From Podarcis raffonei (Eukaryota > Chordata > Lepidosauria > Squamata > Lacertidae), in the NCBI RefSeq assembly GCF_027172205.1, contig NC_070613.1, forward strand, positions 22,594,001 through 22,658,000: a stretch of 64,000 nt of DNA, written 5' to 3'. Each line of letters starts with the position of its first letter. Position 1 is the first letter of the stretch. Of the stretch, positions 63,790 through 64,000 are shown one piece after another. Position numbers and translations under genes: made by a program. The notes beneath the pieces were generated by a model. It was not told the DNA's origin. It did no database searches and saw nothing but the letters and a program-made list of their open reading frames with translations.

Positions 63790-63991
63790 AAGGGTCATAG
63801 CTGCATGGCAGAAAATCTCATGTTTTGCATGCAGAAGGTCCTAGATTCAATCCCTGGCATCTCTAATTAGGGATTGGGAATGCCTGTTGCCTGGAATCCT
63901 GGAGAGCTGTTGCCCGTCTGTGTAGGCAGTACTAAGCTAAATGGATCAATACTCTGACTCAGTAGAAGGGAGTTTTCTATGTTCCTATACA
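63790..63991 (+). mobile_element. tRNA-Ala-like SINE, near full length
   Basis: AGGGTCATAGCTGCATGGCA, TTTTGCATGCAGAAGGTCC and TAGATTCAATCCCTGGCATC (tRNA-Ala-like head), then TGGAATCCTGGAGAGCTG, TAGGCAGTACTAAGCTAAAT and CTCTGACTCAGTAGAAGG, ending GTTCCTATAC. Confidence 0.8.
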
Positions 63992-64000
63992 TGGATTAGG

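Noticed and set aside
33000-64000. DNAJC1 or another gene upstream of COMMD3
   Set aside because: No J-domain, SANT or other familiar exon sequence seen; the region looks intergenic.

Overview
The window is nuclear DNA of a lizard (squamate reptile). The evidence is two intron-containing vertebrate genes together with typical squamate repeats: a BovB LINE 3' end, a Sauria-type SINE with a BovB-like tail, CR1 and L2-type LINE ends, tRNA-derived SINEs, many short hAT-like and mariner-like non-autonomous DNA transposons, and long ATT, AC and CT microsatellites. No species can be named from sequence alone.

Two genes can be rebuilt exon by exon, both on the minus strand and in the order conserved among vertebrates. 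COMMD3 (coding 32170 down to 28048, 8 exons, 195 codons) is upstream. BMI1/PCGF4 (coding 18177 down to 14507, 9 coding exons, 326 codons) is downstream. BMI1 also has a non-coding first exon (about 23280 to 22649) and a 3' UTR reaching at least about 12480. COMMD3 encodes a copper-metabolism-domain subunit of the Commander endosomal-recycling complex. BMI1 encodes the RING-finger Polycomb protein of PRC1 that pairs with RING1A/B to ubiquitinate H2A. Both predicted proteins have the same length as the human proteins and every splice phase agrees, so both genes look intact.

Layout. 1-12 kb: flank beyond the BMI1 3' end, with two orphan CpG-rich promoter-like patches (2.24-2.66 and 7.9-8.25 kb), SINEs, a BovB end, MITEs and a short palindromic repeat. 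12.4-23.3 kb: BMI1. 23.3-27.5 kb: BMI1 upstream region, strongly pyrimidine-rich on the plus strand. 27.6-32.4 kb: COMMD3 and its CpG-island promoter. 32.4-64 kb: AT-rich intergenic DNA with no recognisable gene, increasingly filled with LINE ends, SINEs, MITEs and one solo LTR towards the right end.

The observations most worth a second look are: a conserved 10-codon upstream ORF overlapping a YY1-type site in BMI1 exon 1; a cap-proximal two-codon uORF; a GC-AG intron in BMI1; perfect or near-perfect RFX X-box palindromes in BMI1 intron 1 and in an orphan CpG island; a GC-shifted patch inside the BMI1 3' UTR; a palindromic repeat family carrying a consensus splice donor; and several hAT-like MITEs with clear 8-bp target duplications. 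I found no new multi-gene system. Statements about human BMI1 and COMMD3 rest on recalled family knowledge, not on a search.
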